A stretch of 64,000 nucleotides of DNA from Robinsoniella peoriensis (GCF_000797495.1 NZ_JTGN01000007.1:381817-445816); one strand, 5' to 3'; positions 53,027-62,340 are shown, numbered from the stretch's first letter. Made by a program: numbers and translations. The notes: generated by a model from the sequence alone, not told the origin.

Positions 53027-53378
53027 AAACTCTTTCTCCTTTGATGGATTTATAACATAAAAAGCATCAGATCAATCGCAGCCGGCTTTCACAATTGACC
53101 GAAACTTATGCTATACATATTGCCAATTTTTTAATGATATTGCGCGTTTTATATAGCTGTTTTTATCATTGAAACTATTATAACATTTCTATAGTATATA
53201 TTTATTTGTATATTCGTTTCCTTTTTTTGCACTAATTGCACATTTTTACCAACTCTAATTTTGTGCTAAATCCCTTCATTATCTGTCTTTTTCCCGTACC
53301 TGTCTCCAAGAATTCTTTCTATTCATTTTGTATTTTAAATTTGCATTATCTGCAGCTAAATTATACGAAATATGAGCA
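53027..53378 (-). promoter_or_regulatory. Upstream region of the GH101 gene with candidate operators
   Basis: About 350 AT-rich bases. A -10-like TATAAT lies on the - strand at 53177-53182 without a good -35, suggesting an activated promoter. CATATTGCC (53116-53124) and GATATTGCGC (53136-53145) lie downstream of it, and two TTGCAC (53227-53232 and 53236-53241) lie upstream. These resemble the motif in the araC/ABC intergenic region. No gene is visible. Confidence 0.5.
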
Positions 53379-53432
53379 AAAAAACCGGCAGCAAAAATCA
53401 GTTTAACTACTGAAATTTGCTGTCGGTTTTTC
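53379..53432 (-). terminator. Terminator of the SGNH/DUF1002 gene pair
   Basis: On the - strand, ACCGACAGCAAAT pairs with TTTGCTGCCGGT (one G-T pair) around a long loop, followed by TTTTTTT. Confidence 0.9.
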
Positions 53433-53476
53433 TCAGACTCAGATACATAATTAGAAAGATTGCAGACTTATTTTAT

Positions 53477-54421
53477 TCAGGGAACCCGCAGCTGTCTTAA
53501 ACAATAATTTAAAATAGCAGCGTAGGTAGATGCGTCATAATGAAGGCCATCCGCTGTTCCATATCCATTCTCAATTAAATAATTATAAGTATCAATATAT
53601 CCTATTTTTTGTGAAAGTGTTGCTGTCATCGTACTATTAAATTGTTCTACTGCGGCATTTGTCACACTGCCGCCATAACCATCCACAACCGGATTAACAG
53701 ACATAAAATACACATCTGCTCCTGCGCCAACCCAACCGTCAATTTTACTATTTAAATATCCAGCATAATCACCCGGCCGGTAAACATCATTTACACCAAG
53801 ATTTATGACGATCGCACAATTTGGTACAATGCTGGCATCTATCACCGGTGCAGCTTCCGATACCAGCCAGTCATAACCCATGCTGACCTCGCAGATCCAC
53901 TGACATAAAGGATGATTCGCAGCCGAACTCATACCTACAAATCTGGAATCTCCAACCATGATAACCTTATCGTATACCTGAAGCTGATCTCTTGAAAATT
54001 CCGACTCTGCTGTCTCTTTTTTCCCCGTTCCTTCGGTGTTTTCAGCATTTTCAGCATCGCCGGTCTGTTTACTTTCTTCCTCATCTTCCTGACGCAGTAC
54101 TAACTGGGGACCTTCCTCTTTTATGGCTTCATCCAACTCTTCTTTTGTCTGAATACCAAGTTCCGTACTGAGATCAAAAGGAAGTGGACTGCCTTCATCA
54201 GTATCTGGACTTTTTTCTGATATTTCCACTGGTTTTGCAGATGCATGAGGTATAATGATCGTATTTTTTATTATTAAATCTAGATTCGCTTTTGATTCTA
54301 TTCCTGTTCCAAACCGGAGATTAAATGGAAGGTCACTTGCCCAGACAGTCATTGAATTTTGATACATTCCTGCTGAGAAAACAATCATAAATGTAACAGC
54401 TAAATGGATTCTTTTTTTCAT
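53477..54421 (-). CDS. Secreted SGNH/GDSL-like hydrolase
   Basis: 314 residues. The signal peptide ends near TVWA. A low-complexity acidic linker (about 100 to 145) precedes an SGNH fold. Block I reads VIMVGDSRFVG with Ser159 in GDSR instead of GDSL, an Asn block reads INLGVNDV, and the C-terminal DGLHYD supplies Asp and His. So the triad is complete. The protein is probably an extracellular esterase or acyltransferase on a glycan. Residues 31-52 and 80-101 are similar to each other (LPFNL/LPFDL, then GIESK/GIQTK, LDLIIK/LDEAIK), an internal duplication. It follows the DUF1002 gene by 32 bases. Confidence 0.8.
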   Translation of the reverse strand: MKKRIHLAVTFMIVFSAGMYQNSMTVWASDLPFNLRFGTGIESKANLDLIIKNTIIIPHASAKPVEISEKSPDTDEGSPLPFDLSTELGIQTKEELDEAIKEEGPQLVLRQEDEEESKQTGDAENAENTEGTGKKETAESEFSRDQLQVYDKVIMVGDSRFVGMSSAANHPLCQWICEVSMGYDWLVSEAAPVIDASIVPNCAIVINLGVNDVYRPGDYAGYLNSKIDGWVGAGADVYFMSVNPVVDGYGGSVTNAAVEQFNSTMTATLSQKIGYIDTYNYLIENGYGTADGLHYDASTYAAILNYCLRQLRVP

Positions 54422-54453
54422 AAATAAACGCCCCTGATCCTAAAATTTAATTA

Positions 54454-55764
54454 TTATTGAAACAATCCTTTTATCCAATTGATAAATTTATCAATTAAGT
54501 TTTCTGCCTTTGCAGCAGTATCTGATTCTGATGAAGATTCCGTCTGATCCGCAGCATTTATACTGCCTGATTCATTTTCTTCCGGAGTAATTTCAGTACC
54601 GGTCTGGCTATCCATACTTTCAGAATCTGCCGGATTTTCTATTGTACTATTCTCTGTAGTTTCCATGTTTGATTCCATACTATTTGTCTGAATTTCTGAT
54701 GCATTTACCGTCTCTCTTTGTGATGCTGAGTCTGTTTCCAAGACCGCTCCTGATTCAGTTTTTTTCGTTTCATTTTCTCCTTCAGTTGTTGGATTTGCCT
54801 GATCATTTGTGGCATCTCCTACAACATCTCCAAGTATAGAATCATTGGTGTTGTTTAGAATATTATCCGGTGCAAGCGTCTCGGATTCCTGATTATTTTC
54901 TTCTTTATCAAACAAATTTGAAAAGAAATTCTTTATAGAATCCCATAACTTTGAAAAGAAGTTCTTTTGTTCCTCCGATGCATTATCCAGGGCATCTTTT
55001 ACATTATTTTCTACCCGGTTTAAAGTATCTTTTAGGGATTCATAGTCATAATCCTGTGCACCGATTTTTTCCATCAGGGAAGTAAGAGATGCAACCTGTT
55101 CTCCGGTAAGTGTAACAGAAGCTTCACTTGCTGCCTTTTCAACAATCCCTTTTATTTCCTCCGGACTGGTTACTTCACCTTTGATCACTTCCATTTTTAC
55201 ACCATTGATCAACTGGATAGCTTTATCTTTTCCGATCGTATCACCAAGCTCTCCGGTCTGAATCAGTTCATCCGTGGCAAGCTGCTTTTTTTCTTCGCTT
55301 AATGTGCCATCGGAAGCTTTTTCATACGCTTTTAAAATTCCAGTCAATGCTCCCGTACCCGATACTTCGATGGGGCATGCCGCAACCACATTACAATTTG
55401 TAACGCCGGCTGTTGTCAGAGTAGATGCAATCATATTACTGGTAACCCAGGTCAGATTTGCTGTTTTTACCTGTATTCCGCCGGAAGTTGTCGGTTCAAT
55501 ATAAGCACAGCTGTAAGTCCTTGTCCCAATTACCTCTTCGGAAGCAATCCCTTCCAGATACTGGCGCTCTTCTGTATTATTTACTTCGATTACCTCAACC
55601 GCATTTTTCTCTACTCCAAAGTATTTAAACATCGTATCTTTTTGTTCCTGAGACAGATTCGCTCCAAGAGTCACCACCTTACTGCTGTCTGCAAAGGCAG
55701 TGATCGATACCAGACAAGACAGGCAAAATGCCGCCACTGTCATTTTCAATAATTTTTTCTTCAC
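54454..55764 (-). CDS. DUF1002 family secreted protein
   Basis: 436 residues. A signal peptide (1 to 25, ending ITAFA) is followed by the DUF1002 domain (about 28 to 250), with VTLGANLSQEQKDTMFKYFG, TRTYSCAYIEPT and AACPIEVSGTGALTGILKAY as markers. Next comes an amphipathic segment (FFSKLWDSIKNFFSNLF) and a long Ser/Glu/Thr-rich linker (about 290 to 415). The C-terminus is a second short amphipathic helix (LIDKFINWIKGLF). The family is common in Clostridia and Bacilli and has no known biochemical role. It is co-directional with the SGNH gene and probably co-transcribed. Confidence 0.88.
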   Translation of the reverse strand: MKKKLLKMTVAAFCLSCLVSITAFADSSKVVTLGANLSQEQKDTMFKYFGVEKNAVEVIEVNNTEERQYLEGIASEEVIGTRTYSCAYIEPTTSGGIQVKTANLTWVTSNMIASTLTTAGVTNCNVVAACPIEVSGTGALTGILKAYEKASDGTLSEEKKQLATDELIQTGELGDTIGKDKAIQLINGVKMEVIKGEVTSPEEIKGIVEKAASEASVTLTGEQVASLTSLMEKIGAQDYDYESLKDTLNRVENNVKDALDNASEEQKNFFSKLWDSIKNFFSNLFDKEENNQESETLAPDNILNNTNDSILGDVVGDATNDQANPTTEGENETKKTESGAVLETDSASQRETVNASEIQTNSMESNMETTENSTIENPADSESMDSQTGTEITPEENESGSINAADQTESSSESDTAAKAENLIDKFINWIKGLFQ

Positions 55765-55945
55765 GTTTCTCCTCCAATCCGAGATTTAGAATCCCTGCAT
55801 CTTGTTAAAGCACTTCAGACACGAACTGGTCTGTCTGCTTACAGATGTCCATTATTGTACCATATTTTGTGAATTTTTACTATCATCTGGTTTATTCTTA
55901 AGTTTTCCATAATAAAATTAACTTTTATTTTACCTTCAAAAGAGT

Positions 55946-55951
55946 TATAAT
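55946..55951 (+). promoter_or_regulatory. -10 element of the queT promoter
   Basis: TATAAT, 36 bases upstream of the riboswitch. The -35 region is poor. Confidence 0.5.
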
Positions 55952-55985
55952 ACTAGAGCGTGTATCTTCAGTTACTACTTACCAT

Positions 55986-56028
55986 AATGAGTTCGAAACC
56001 TTCCTCATTTAAAACAAAACTAAAGGAG
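55986..56028 (+). promoter_or_regulatory. preQ1-I riboswitch covering the queT ribosome binding site
   Basis: AATGAG/CTCATT form P1 around the 12-base loop TTCGAAACCTTC. The tail TTAAAACAAAACTAAAGG resembles the A-rich tail of class I preQ1 aptamers. Loop CCTT (55999-56002) can pair with AAGG (56023-56026), giving the H-type pseudoknot and masking the Shine-Dalgarno. This predicts translational repression by preQ1. The downstream gene is a queuosine-precursor transporter, which fits. Confidence 0.7.
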
Positions 56029-56034
56029 AAAATT

Positions 56035-56526
56035 ATGAGAAACAAAAAAGTATTATTTATGGCACAGGCGTCCATAATTGCTGCGATCTATGTAGTGTTG
56101 ACAGTCCTGTTTGCCCCATTCGGATTTGCCAGCATCCAGGTCCGGATATCAGAGGCGCTGACAATCCTGCCTTTTTTTACTCCGGCTGCAATTCCGGGAT
56201 TATTTATTGGATGTATATTTGGTAATCTGATCAGCGGTGCAATTCCCATCGATATTGTGTGCGGCAGCTTTGCAACACTAATTGCAGCATACTGTTCTTA
56301 TTTGCTCCGACGCAGAAAATATCTGGTTGTGCTTCCACCGATTATTGCCAATACTTTGGTTGTGCCTTTTGTCCTTTATTATGGATACGGCATCAATTTA
56401 CCAATTCCACTGATGATGCTTACAGTGGGAATCGGAGAAATTCTCTCGTGTGCAGTCCTGGGACTTATTGTACTTAACGTGCTGGATAACTATAAACATA
56501 TTATTTTTCGAAAATGGGTAAGTTGA
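56035..56526 (+). CDS. queT: QueT family queuosine-precursor transporter (ECF S-component)
   Basis: 163 residues from the ATG at 56035, six bases after AAGGAG; the frame extends upstream through the riboswitch without a start signal. It has about five membrane segments. Diagnostic QueT blocks are AQASIIAAIYVVLTVLFAPF, FASIQVRISEALTILPFFTP, and GCIFGNLISGAIPIDIVCGS. It is the substrate-binding subunit of an energy-coupling-factor transporter for preQ1 or a related queuosine precursor. The general EcfAAT module must be elsewhere. Confidence 0.93.
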   Translation: MRNKKVLFMAQASIIAAIYVVLTVLFAPFGFASIQVRISEALTILPFFTPAAIPGLFIGCIFGNLISGAIPIDIVCGSFATLIAAYCSYLLRRRKYLVVLPPIIANTLVVPFVLYYGYGINLPIPLMMLTVGIGEILSCAVLGLIVLNVLDNYKHIIFRKWVS

Positions 56527-56563
56527 ATCTGTTACAGTTTTCATGCCAATAGTCGTGGAAAAT

Positions 56564-56597
56564 ACATAAAAAGAGCCTGAATGGGCTCTTTTTATGT
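56564..56597. terminator. Bidirectional terminator between queT and GH112
   Basis: ACATAAAAAGAGCC pairs with GGGCTCTTTTTATGT around a short loop, with T-runs on both strands. Confidence 0.92.
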
Positions 56598-56599
56598 GC

Positions 56600-58756
56600 T
56601 TAAATCTTATACCATTTTATTTCGTTCGCTTCCATACTAAGGTTGAAGCTGCTTCCGTCTCCACGGTAAACAACGGTTTCCTGTGGTTCATATGTGTTGT
56701 TGACCACGCAGTATTTACCATTTTTTATGTAAGCATGAACCTCAACATTATAATTCGTACTAAACCAATTATGGATATTTTCTTCATCATGGGTACTCCA
56801 TAAGATTGAGCGGTAGAGCATACGGCTGTTTTCAAAGCTGTAAGGAAGTCCGCTGATATAAACGGCACGTCCCTTTCCGAATTCATTGACTGCCAGCTGC
56901 ACTTCTTTTTCCCGCTGAACAAGTACCTGAGTTCCTTCCAGTGCGAACATATTTTTCTTGCCTTCGCCAAAATCAATCACTTCTCCGGAATCTTCCATAA
57001 TAAAATGTTTGTGGTTTTCCCAGTTATATTTATCATAGCCAAGGGTGAATCCCCGTTCTTCTTCTACACCGAACACATTTGCCAATTGAATGAAACGTCC
57101 ATTTTCCTGATGGGCAGTAGGTTCGCCAACACCGATAATACCGCCGCCATTGTGTACAAACTTTTTAATACTGGCAGCAATTTCCGGATCGCACCACCAT
57201 TCACCGCCGGTATGTGCTGTATCTGCATCGCCTACGTTCAGAATCACATCAATATCATTGAGAATCCCGGGATTTTCTTTGATATCCTGGAAACTAATGA
57301 ACTTTACGTCAAATGGTGCACCAGCCAATGCCTCGATTACACCGGCATACGAATAATTCTGTTTGTAGTAAAGTGCATGATGAACCATATGACATCCCCA
57401 GGCTCTCATTTTACCCCAGCAGTTTAAGACTGCAACTTTTTTAATACAATAAGGAACTGTGCCTTTGATATTTTCATAAAGTGTCCTGAATTCTTCGCAG
57501 ACATCCTCTACATAATCGACAAATTCCGGAAATTCCAGCGCCAGTTTCAGATATCCGCCATAACCGATACGGTCAACAGGCTTTCTTAAAATAGCACGTC
57601 TTGCAGTTACCCAGCCTTCTTTTGCTTCCTTTACAGGATCTTTTCCTTCACAAAAAGTGTCCGGGAAGAAGTATGGCAAAAGTCTGCCTTCTGTATATTT
57701 TACACCCTCAATATCACTGATCAGGCGAAGGGTAGAACCATTTCCAACACTTCCTACCACCGCATCCAGTCCCAAAGACTTGAATTCTTCCATAAATGGT
57801 TCTGTTCCAATCCAGTGGTCTCCTAAGAACATCATTGCTTCTTTCCCGCATTCATGGGTAAGTTCTACCATTTCTTTTACAATTTTGGCAACTTCCCTTC
57901 TCTGGAATGCCTGGAAATCCTGGAATTCCTTTGTGGGAATGCGGTATTGGTTATTATAATAACCCTGATCGATAATATATTCCGGGCGGAACGGGTATCC
58001 CATTTCCTTTTCAAACTGTTCCAGAATATATGGACTCACCGATGCGGAATAGCCATACCAGTCTACATATTTTTCTCTGGCAAGTTCATCAAATACTAAG
58101 GTGAACTGATGAAAAAATGTAGTGAATCGAAGTACATTTACGTAAGGATGGTCCTCGATAAACTTTTTAAGTCTGTCTAAAGTATAGGCATGAGTCTTTG
58201 GCTGTCTTACATCAAAAGTAATCTGATGTTCTACATCCTTCCAGTCATTCGTTACTGCATTATACATATGTACCGGATCCCACATGATATAAGCCAGAAA
58301 ACTAACCGTATAATCATGGAACGGAACTGCCTTAAGTGTCACATCTCCAGTTGCTTCATCATAGCTCCAGGCATCTGTCGCAACTGCTTCGCCAGTAGTT
58401 CGGTCAATTACTTCCCACCAGCGTTTGATATCATCCCTGCAATTGGGTGTCAGCATATCCGGATATAATCCTTTCATCAGATGAATGGATAATTGATTTT
58501 CTTTTGCTGTATAAAACGGTGTCATCAGATACATCTGCTGTATCTCTTCCGGATTTGCCATCGCCCAGCTATTATCTTTACGGGTCGTATAATAAGTAGA
58601 GTAAATTTTAGCATCCACATCACGAAGTTCTGCCGGGAAATCTGTACCGTCACAATCCCGGATCGCATCTGCTCCCCAGCGTTTCATGACTTTTAGAGTT
58701 TCCGGAATTACATCTATGTCGGTTGGTATCGTAACACGACCTTGCTTTTGGTTCAT
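56600..58756 (-). CDS. lnpA: GH112 1,3-beta-galactosyl-N-acetylhexosamine phosphorylase
   Basis: Phosphorolyses galacto-N-biose (and/or lacto-N-biose) to galactose-1-phosphate and GalNAc (or GlcNAc) in the cytoplasm. 718 residues, normal length, no signal peptide. Family blocks are GRVTIPTDIDVIPET, AIRDCDGTDFP, YYTTRKDNSWAMANPEE and FHDYTVSFLAYIMWDPVHMY. The loop MFLGDHWIGTEPF places Asp at residue 313, the number I recall for the proton-donor Asp of the Bifidobacterium enzyme. It is the last gene of the operon with an ABC importer for the same disaccharide. Substrate preference (GNB or LNB) cannot be read from sequence here, but the nearby GH101 argues for galacto-N-biose. Confidence 0.95.
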   Translation of the reverse strand: MNQKQGRVTIPTDIDVIPETLKVMKRWGADAIRDCDGTDFPAELRDVDAKIYSTYYTTRKDNSWAMANPEEIQQMYLMTPFYTAKENQLSIHLMKGLYPDMLTPNCRDDIKRWWEVIDRTTGEAVATDAWSYDEATGDVTLKAVPFHDYTVSFLAYIMWDPVHMYNAVTNDWKDVEHQITFDVRQPKTHAYTLDRLKKFIEDHPYVNVLRFTTFFHQFTLVFDELAREKYVDWYGYSASVSPYILEQFEKEMGYPFRPEYIIDQGYYNNQYRIPTKEFQDFQAFQRREVAKIVKEMVELTHECGKEAMMFLGDHWIGTEPFMEEFKSLGLDAVVGSVGNGSTLRLISDIEGVKYTEGRLLPYFFPDTFCEGKDPVKEAKEGWVTARRAILRKPVDRIGYGGYLKLALEFPEFVDYVEDVCEEFRTLYENIKGTVPYCIKKVAVLNCWGKMRAWGCHMVHHALYYKQNYSYAGVIEALAGAPFDVKFISFQDIKENPGILNDIDVILNVGDADTAHTGGEWWCDPEIAASIKKFVHNGGGIIGVGEPTAHQENGRFIQLANVFGVEEERGFTLGYDKYNWENHKHFIMEDSGEVIDFGEGKKNMFALEGTQVLVQREKEVQLAVNEFGKGRAVYISGLPYSFENSRMLYRSILWSTHDEENIHNWFSTNYNVEVHAYIKNGKYCVVNNTYEPQETVVYRGDGSSFNLSMEANEIKWYKI

Positions 58757-58796
58757 ATAAAAAGTCCTCCTAAATTATCCGGAGCCTGCGCCCCGT

Positions 58797-58976
58797 TTAT
58801 TTATATTTTCTGTTATAAAGCCAAAGTAAGAAAACCAGCCCTGCCAGACCCACCAGCATCATACACAACCATGGTGCGCCTACATTTTTCTGCCCGATCA
58901 CAATCAGTGATACGCAGACTACAAATATAATGAAGACTATTATGCCAGTGATTACTTTTTTTGTTGTTTCATTCAT
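58797..58976 (-). CDS. Small two-helix membrane protein of the sugar ABC operon
   Basis: A 59-residue ORF starting MNETTKKVITGIIVFIIFVV. It has two hydrophobic helices (about 8 to 27 and 35 to 52) and a basic end (YNRKYK). GGGGG lies seven bases before the ATG, at good spacing. It lies 13 bases after the second permease and 40 bases before the GH112 start. It resembles small DUF6903-like proteins found with sugar ABC genes in Firmicutes, but I name that family only tentatively. Role unknown; possibly a transporter accessory. Confidence 0.78.
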   Translation of the reverse strand: MNETTKKVITGIIVFIIFVVCVSLIVIGQKNVGAPWLCMMLVGLAGLVFLLWLYNRKYK

Positions 58977-58989
58977 AATATTATCCCCC

Positions 58990-59874
58990 TTATCCTTTCA
59001 GGCCGCCAAGTGTCATTCCCTGGGTCAGCTTCTTCTGGACGCACATATAGAGAACCAGTGTCGGAATCATAACAATTACAAGTCCGGCATACATCTGGCC
59101 ATACTCAACTGCTGATTTCTGAGCCGCCATAAGGTTCATAAGGCCCACAGGCAGAGTCTTGATCTCCGGCTTAGTAAGCAATGTCATAGAAATAATATAT
59201 TCATTCCAGAATGCAAGGAAGTTAAATAAGATGACGGTTACAACACTTGGTTTTGCCATGGGCATGATAACCTGTACCATGGTGCGGCAGTAGCCGGCGC
59301 CATCCACATAAGCAGCTTCTTCATAATCCTTTGCCAGTGATTTAAAATATCCAGACAGAAGGTAAATGGTAAAAGGAAGTGCTGTAGCTGCATAAACGAT
59401 TGATAAAATAAACAGATTATTCAGGAAAAACGGATGTCCTAAGATTCCGCGGGCTATCTTATCTCCATTATTCAGCATTAAGAAAATCGGCACTACGATA
59501 TAGTTAACATTGATAAACAAACCGGCCATAAATATAATATTCCAGAATGCGCTGGATTTAAATTTAAATCTGGCAAGAACATATGCAGCCGGAAGTGCAA
59601 TCACAACCAAAAGAACAATTGCAACTACGGTAACGATTGCTGAATTTAACATGTAAGACCCCATGTTGGCTTTCTGCCAGGCATCCACAAAGTTTTGCAG
59701 ATGTATACCTTCCGGTATGGACCATGGATTTCCATAAAACTCAGAATTTTGCTTAATAGAAGCAATAAATACCCAGGCAACCGGAACGATAATTACGATT
59801 GCTAATATTGTTAATACAATATAGATGACCGCTTTATAAACTTTTGAACCACTTGATTTCTGATCATTTTTCAT
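58990..59874 (-). CDS. Sugar ABC permease, MalG-like
   Basis: 294 residues with six membrane segments. The family signature EAA loop reads DYEEAAYVDGAGYCRTMVQV, followed by IMPMAKPSVVTV. It pairs with the MalF-like permease 15 bases upstream to form the channel of a CUT1 importer, most likely for galacto-N-biose given the GH112 in the operon. The C-terminus (LTQGMTLGGLKG) is typical. No ATPase gene is in the operon, so a shared MsmK-type ATPase elsewhere is expected. Confidence 0.93.
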   Translation of the reverse strand: MKNDQKSSGSKVYKAVIYIVLTILAIVIIVPVAWVFIASIKQNSEFYGNPWSIPEGIHLQNFVDAWQKANMGSYMLNSAIVTVVAIVLLVVIALPAAYVLARFKFKSSAFWNIIFMAGLFINVNYIVVPIFLMLNNGDKIARGILGHPFFLNNLFILSIVYAATALPFTIYLLSGYFKSLAKDYEEAAYVDGAGYCRTMVQVIMPMAKPSVVTVILFNFLAFWNEYIISMTLLTKPEIKTLPVGLMNLMAAQKSAVEYGQMYAGLVIVMIPTLVLYMCVQKKLTQGMTLGGLKG

Positions 59875-59888
59875 TCCAATCCACCTCC

Positions 59889-60788
59889 TTAAAATTCCAG
59901 TTCTTCACGTTTTGTTACCCCATTCAGAATTGCAGCCAGGGCAAATGAGAATAAGAATACCATAACGCCGATTGCCATACCATATCCATAAGATGAATTT
60001 GTATATGCCTCCTGGTACATGTAACTCAAAAATACGCTGGATGCTCCATCAGGACCGCCATTTGTCATTGCTCTTACGAACAGGAAACTCATATTGATGG
60101 TACTGATGATAAAGAACGTAAGCGTTGTACGAATATTCGTCCAGATCAGCGGAAGTGTAATGGAGAAAAACTGTGTTATGCGTCCTGCTCCTTCCAGGCT
60201 GGCAGATTCATATAAGCTCTCCGGTATGTTTGCCATACTGGCCATATACATAACCATGTAGTAACCAATTGCCTGCCATACCATTGCAATCACAATACTG
60301 TAAATTACGATTTTTTGATTTCCCAGCCACAATGTTGGATTATCAACGCCTGCCTGTCCTCTGAACAGATTCAAAAAGGAATTTAACAAACCAAGATTCG
60401 GATCATAAATCGCTGAGAAAATAGCACTGATAACAACTACGGATAAAATGTTCGGTATGTAGAAAATTACTCTGTAAAAATTTTGTCCTTTAATCTTTTC
60501 ACGGGATAACATAGCCGCAAAAATCAATGACAGTGAAAAAGTAACGATTGTTACAAGAACAATTAATAATACTGAATTTTGAAATGCCTGATAGAACTTA
60601 TCGCTCTGAAACAGCTTTTGAAAATTCTGGAGTCCCACAAAAGTTTTATCATCTGTATATCCACCCCATTTAAACATAGACATGCGGAATACGTCAATTG
60701 TAGGTATAATCATAAATATTATAAACAGGATTACGGCGGGAGCTAAACAAAAGAATATGAATCTCCCTCTCCCTCTTCTATTTTTCAT
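59889..60788 (-). CDS. Sugar ABC permease, MalF-like
   Basis: 299 residues from the ATG at 60788, preceded on the - strand by GGAGATG; an in-frame start 69 bases upstream overlaps the leader. Six membrane segments. The EAA loop reads IPESLYESASLEGAGRITQF, followed by FSITLPLIWTNIRTTL. It is the CUT1 partner of the MalG-like permease. The gene follows the binding-protein gene by about 100 bases. Confidence 0.93.
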   Translation of the reverse strand: MKNRRGRGRFIFFCLAPAVILFIIFMIIPTIDVFRMSMFKWGGYTDDKTFVGLQNFQKLFQSDKFYQAFQNSVLLIVLVTIVTFSLSLIFAAMLSREKIKGQNFYRVIFYIPNILSVVVISAIFSAIYDPNLGLLNSFLNLFRGQAGVDNPTLWLGNQKIVIYSIVIAMVWQAIGYYMVMYMASMANIPESLYESASLEGAGRITQFFSITLPLIWTNIRTTLTFFIISTINMSFLFVRAMTNGGPDGASSVFLSYMYQEAYTNSSYGYGMAIGVMVFLFSFALAAILNGVTKREELEF

Positions 60789-60885
60789 GGCTTCATCTCC
60801 AATTCTAAATTTGCAGCTGTAATACTGCCTGATAAAAAACAGACGGTGAACATTCATTCACCGACTGTTTTTTCGTTTATAAATG

Positions 60886-62340
60886 TTACTTTAAAGCTGC
60901 ACGCAGCGCATCGCTGTCTTTTTTCACCTGCTCTACCCATTCATCAACGGTCTTATCACCACTTACCAGTGAGTTGATCGGATCGAAGAATGTAGTACGA
61001 ACTGTGACACCTTCTACTGGATCTGTAGTTGCAAATGCGTCCATAACAGCAACAGCACCTGTATCGTAGATTGAGTAGTAAAGTTTAGCATCGCCGTCTA
61101 ATTTGTCTGCCATACCCTGGATTGGCTGAACTGCTCCGCCTTTTTCTGCGAAGATTCCAGCTGCTTCATCTGTATACAGATAAGCAATAAACTGTTTTCC
61201 AAGATCCTGGTTTTCTGCTCCCTTAGGCATCCAAACCTGCTCAAAGAATGTGTAAGAAGCGCGTTCTCCACCGTCTTTTACAGCCGGAAGAGCTGTGAAT
61301 CCCCATTTGAAGCCATCTGCACGAGGTGCATCTGCCATTTCACCGATAACCCAGTTACCATTTGGCATAAATAATGCTTTGTTATCCAGAATCATCTGCT
61401 GATTCTTACGGAAGTCATTGTCATTTGCATTTGCCGGTGTTGTGCTTTCTGTGTATGTAGCCAGTTTAGCAACAATATCAAATACTTCTTTTGCTTCCGG
61501 TGTATCCCAGATACCTTCTTCATAACGAAGTGCTTTCTGGAAATTGTCGTTGCCCATTGCTTCATGCATCAGTGAATAGAAGAATGCATCAAAATATCCT
61601 GCTGTAGGGTATGTAAATAATGCAATGCCTTCTGCTTTTGCTTTGTCGCCTAATTCCCACATTTCATCCCATGTTGTAGGAACTGTCCAGCCTTTTTCTT
61701 CTAACAGCCCTTCATTATAGAATAATCCGCAAGGACCATAGAACATAGGCATAAGATAAGTTTTGCCATCACCATAAGGATTTGTTATGGAGTTGTCAAC
61801 GAAACCTGGAAGAATCTTATCACCTACTGTTTTGTCTTCGCCAGGAACTGTCATTGATAAAACATCTGTTAAGTCAACAATATTGTTGTCTTTAATAAAA
61901 GTTTCTGTCAACGCAGATTCTCCGCCTACAGGACGCATGATAACATCCGGATAATCACCGGATTTCATTGCTGGTGTAATGATATCTTCTAATTTCTTGT
62001 CAATGGTTAATTCAACTGTAACGCCAGGATTTGCTTTTTCGAAAGCTGCACAAACTTCTTTCCACATATCTTGTCCATAAGCTGTTTCTACTGCTGCTAC
62101 TTTCAGAGTCTGCTCTTCTCCGGCTGCCGCTGTATCAGCTGCCTGCTCGGTATCAGCTGCTTCAGATTTAGCTTCTGTTGCCGCATCTGTTCCTGCCTCA
62201 GATTTTGCTTCTGTTGCAGCGGTTGTATCTTTTGCTGCTGATGTGTCAGATGAACTACCACTTCCACACGCTGTAAGACCAAGCGTCATAGCTGCTGCCA
62301 TAGTCATACAAAGTACTTTTTTTACCTTTTTTGCCTTCAT
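60886..62340 (-). CDS. Sugar-binding lipoprotein of a CUT1 ABC importer
   Basis: 484 residues. The signal peptide ends in the lipobox LGLTACGSG. An Ala/Thr/Glu/Asp-rich linker with three repeats of a TEAKSEA-like unit (about 28 to 75) acts as a spacer. The family 1 solute-binding domain then begins (LKVAAVETAYGQDMWKEVCA, AFEKANPGVTVELTIDKK, MPMFYGPCGLFYNEGLLEEK). It is the first gene of the operon with two permeases and GH112, so galacto-N-biose is the likely ligand. GGAGG precedes the ATG. Confidence 0.93.
   Translation of the reverse strand: MKAKKVKKVLCMTMAAAMTLGLTACGSGSSSDTSAAKDTTAATEAKSEAGTDAATEAKSEAADTEQAADTAAAGEEQTLKVAAVETAYGQDMWKEVCAAFEKANPGVTVELTIDKKLEDIITPAMKSGDYPDVIMRPVGGESALTETFIKDNNIVDLTDVLSMTVPGEDKTVGDKILPGFVDNSITNPYGDGKTYLMPMFYGPCGLFYNEGLLEEKGWTVPTTWDEMWELGDKAKAEGIALFTYPTAGYFDAFFYSLMHEAMGNDNFQKALRYEEGIWDTPEAKEVFDIVAKLATYTESTTPANANDNDFRKNQQMILDNKALFMPNGNWVIGEMADAPRADGFKWGFTALPAVKDGGERASYTFFEQVWMPKGAENQDLGKQFIAYLYTDEAAGIFAEKGGAVQPIQGMADKLDGDAKLYYSIYDTGAVAVMDAFATTDPVEGVTVRTTFFDPINSLVSGDKTVDEWVEQVKKDSDALRAALK

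Noticed and set aside
52638..53060. 140-codon frame antisense to the start of the GH101 gene
   Set aside because: It mirrors the Ser/Glu-rich linker codons on the other strand and has no start signals. It is a shadow.
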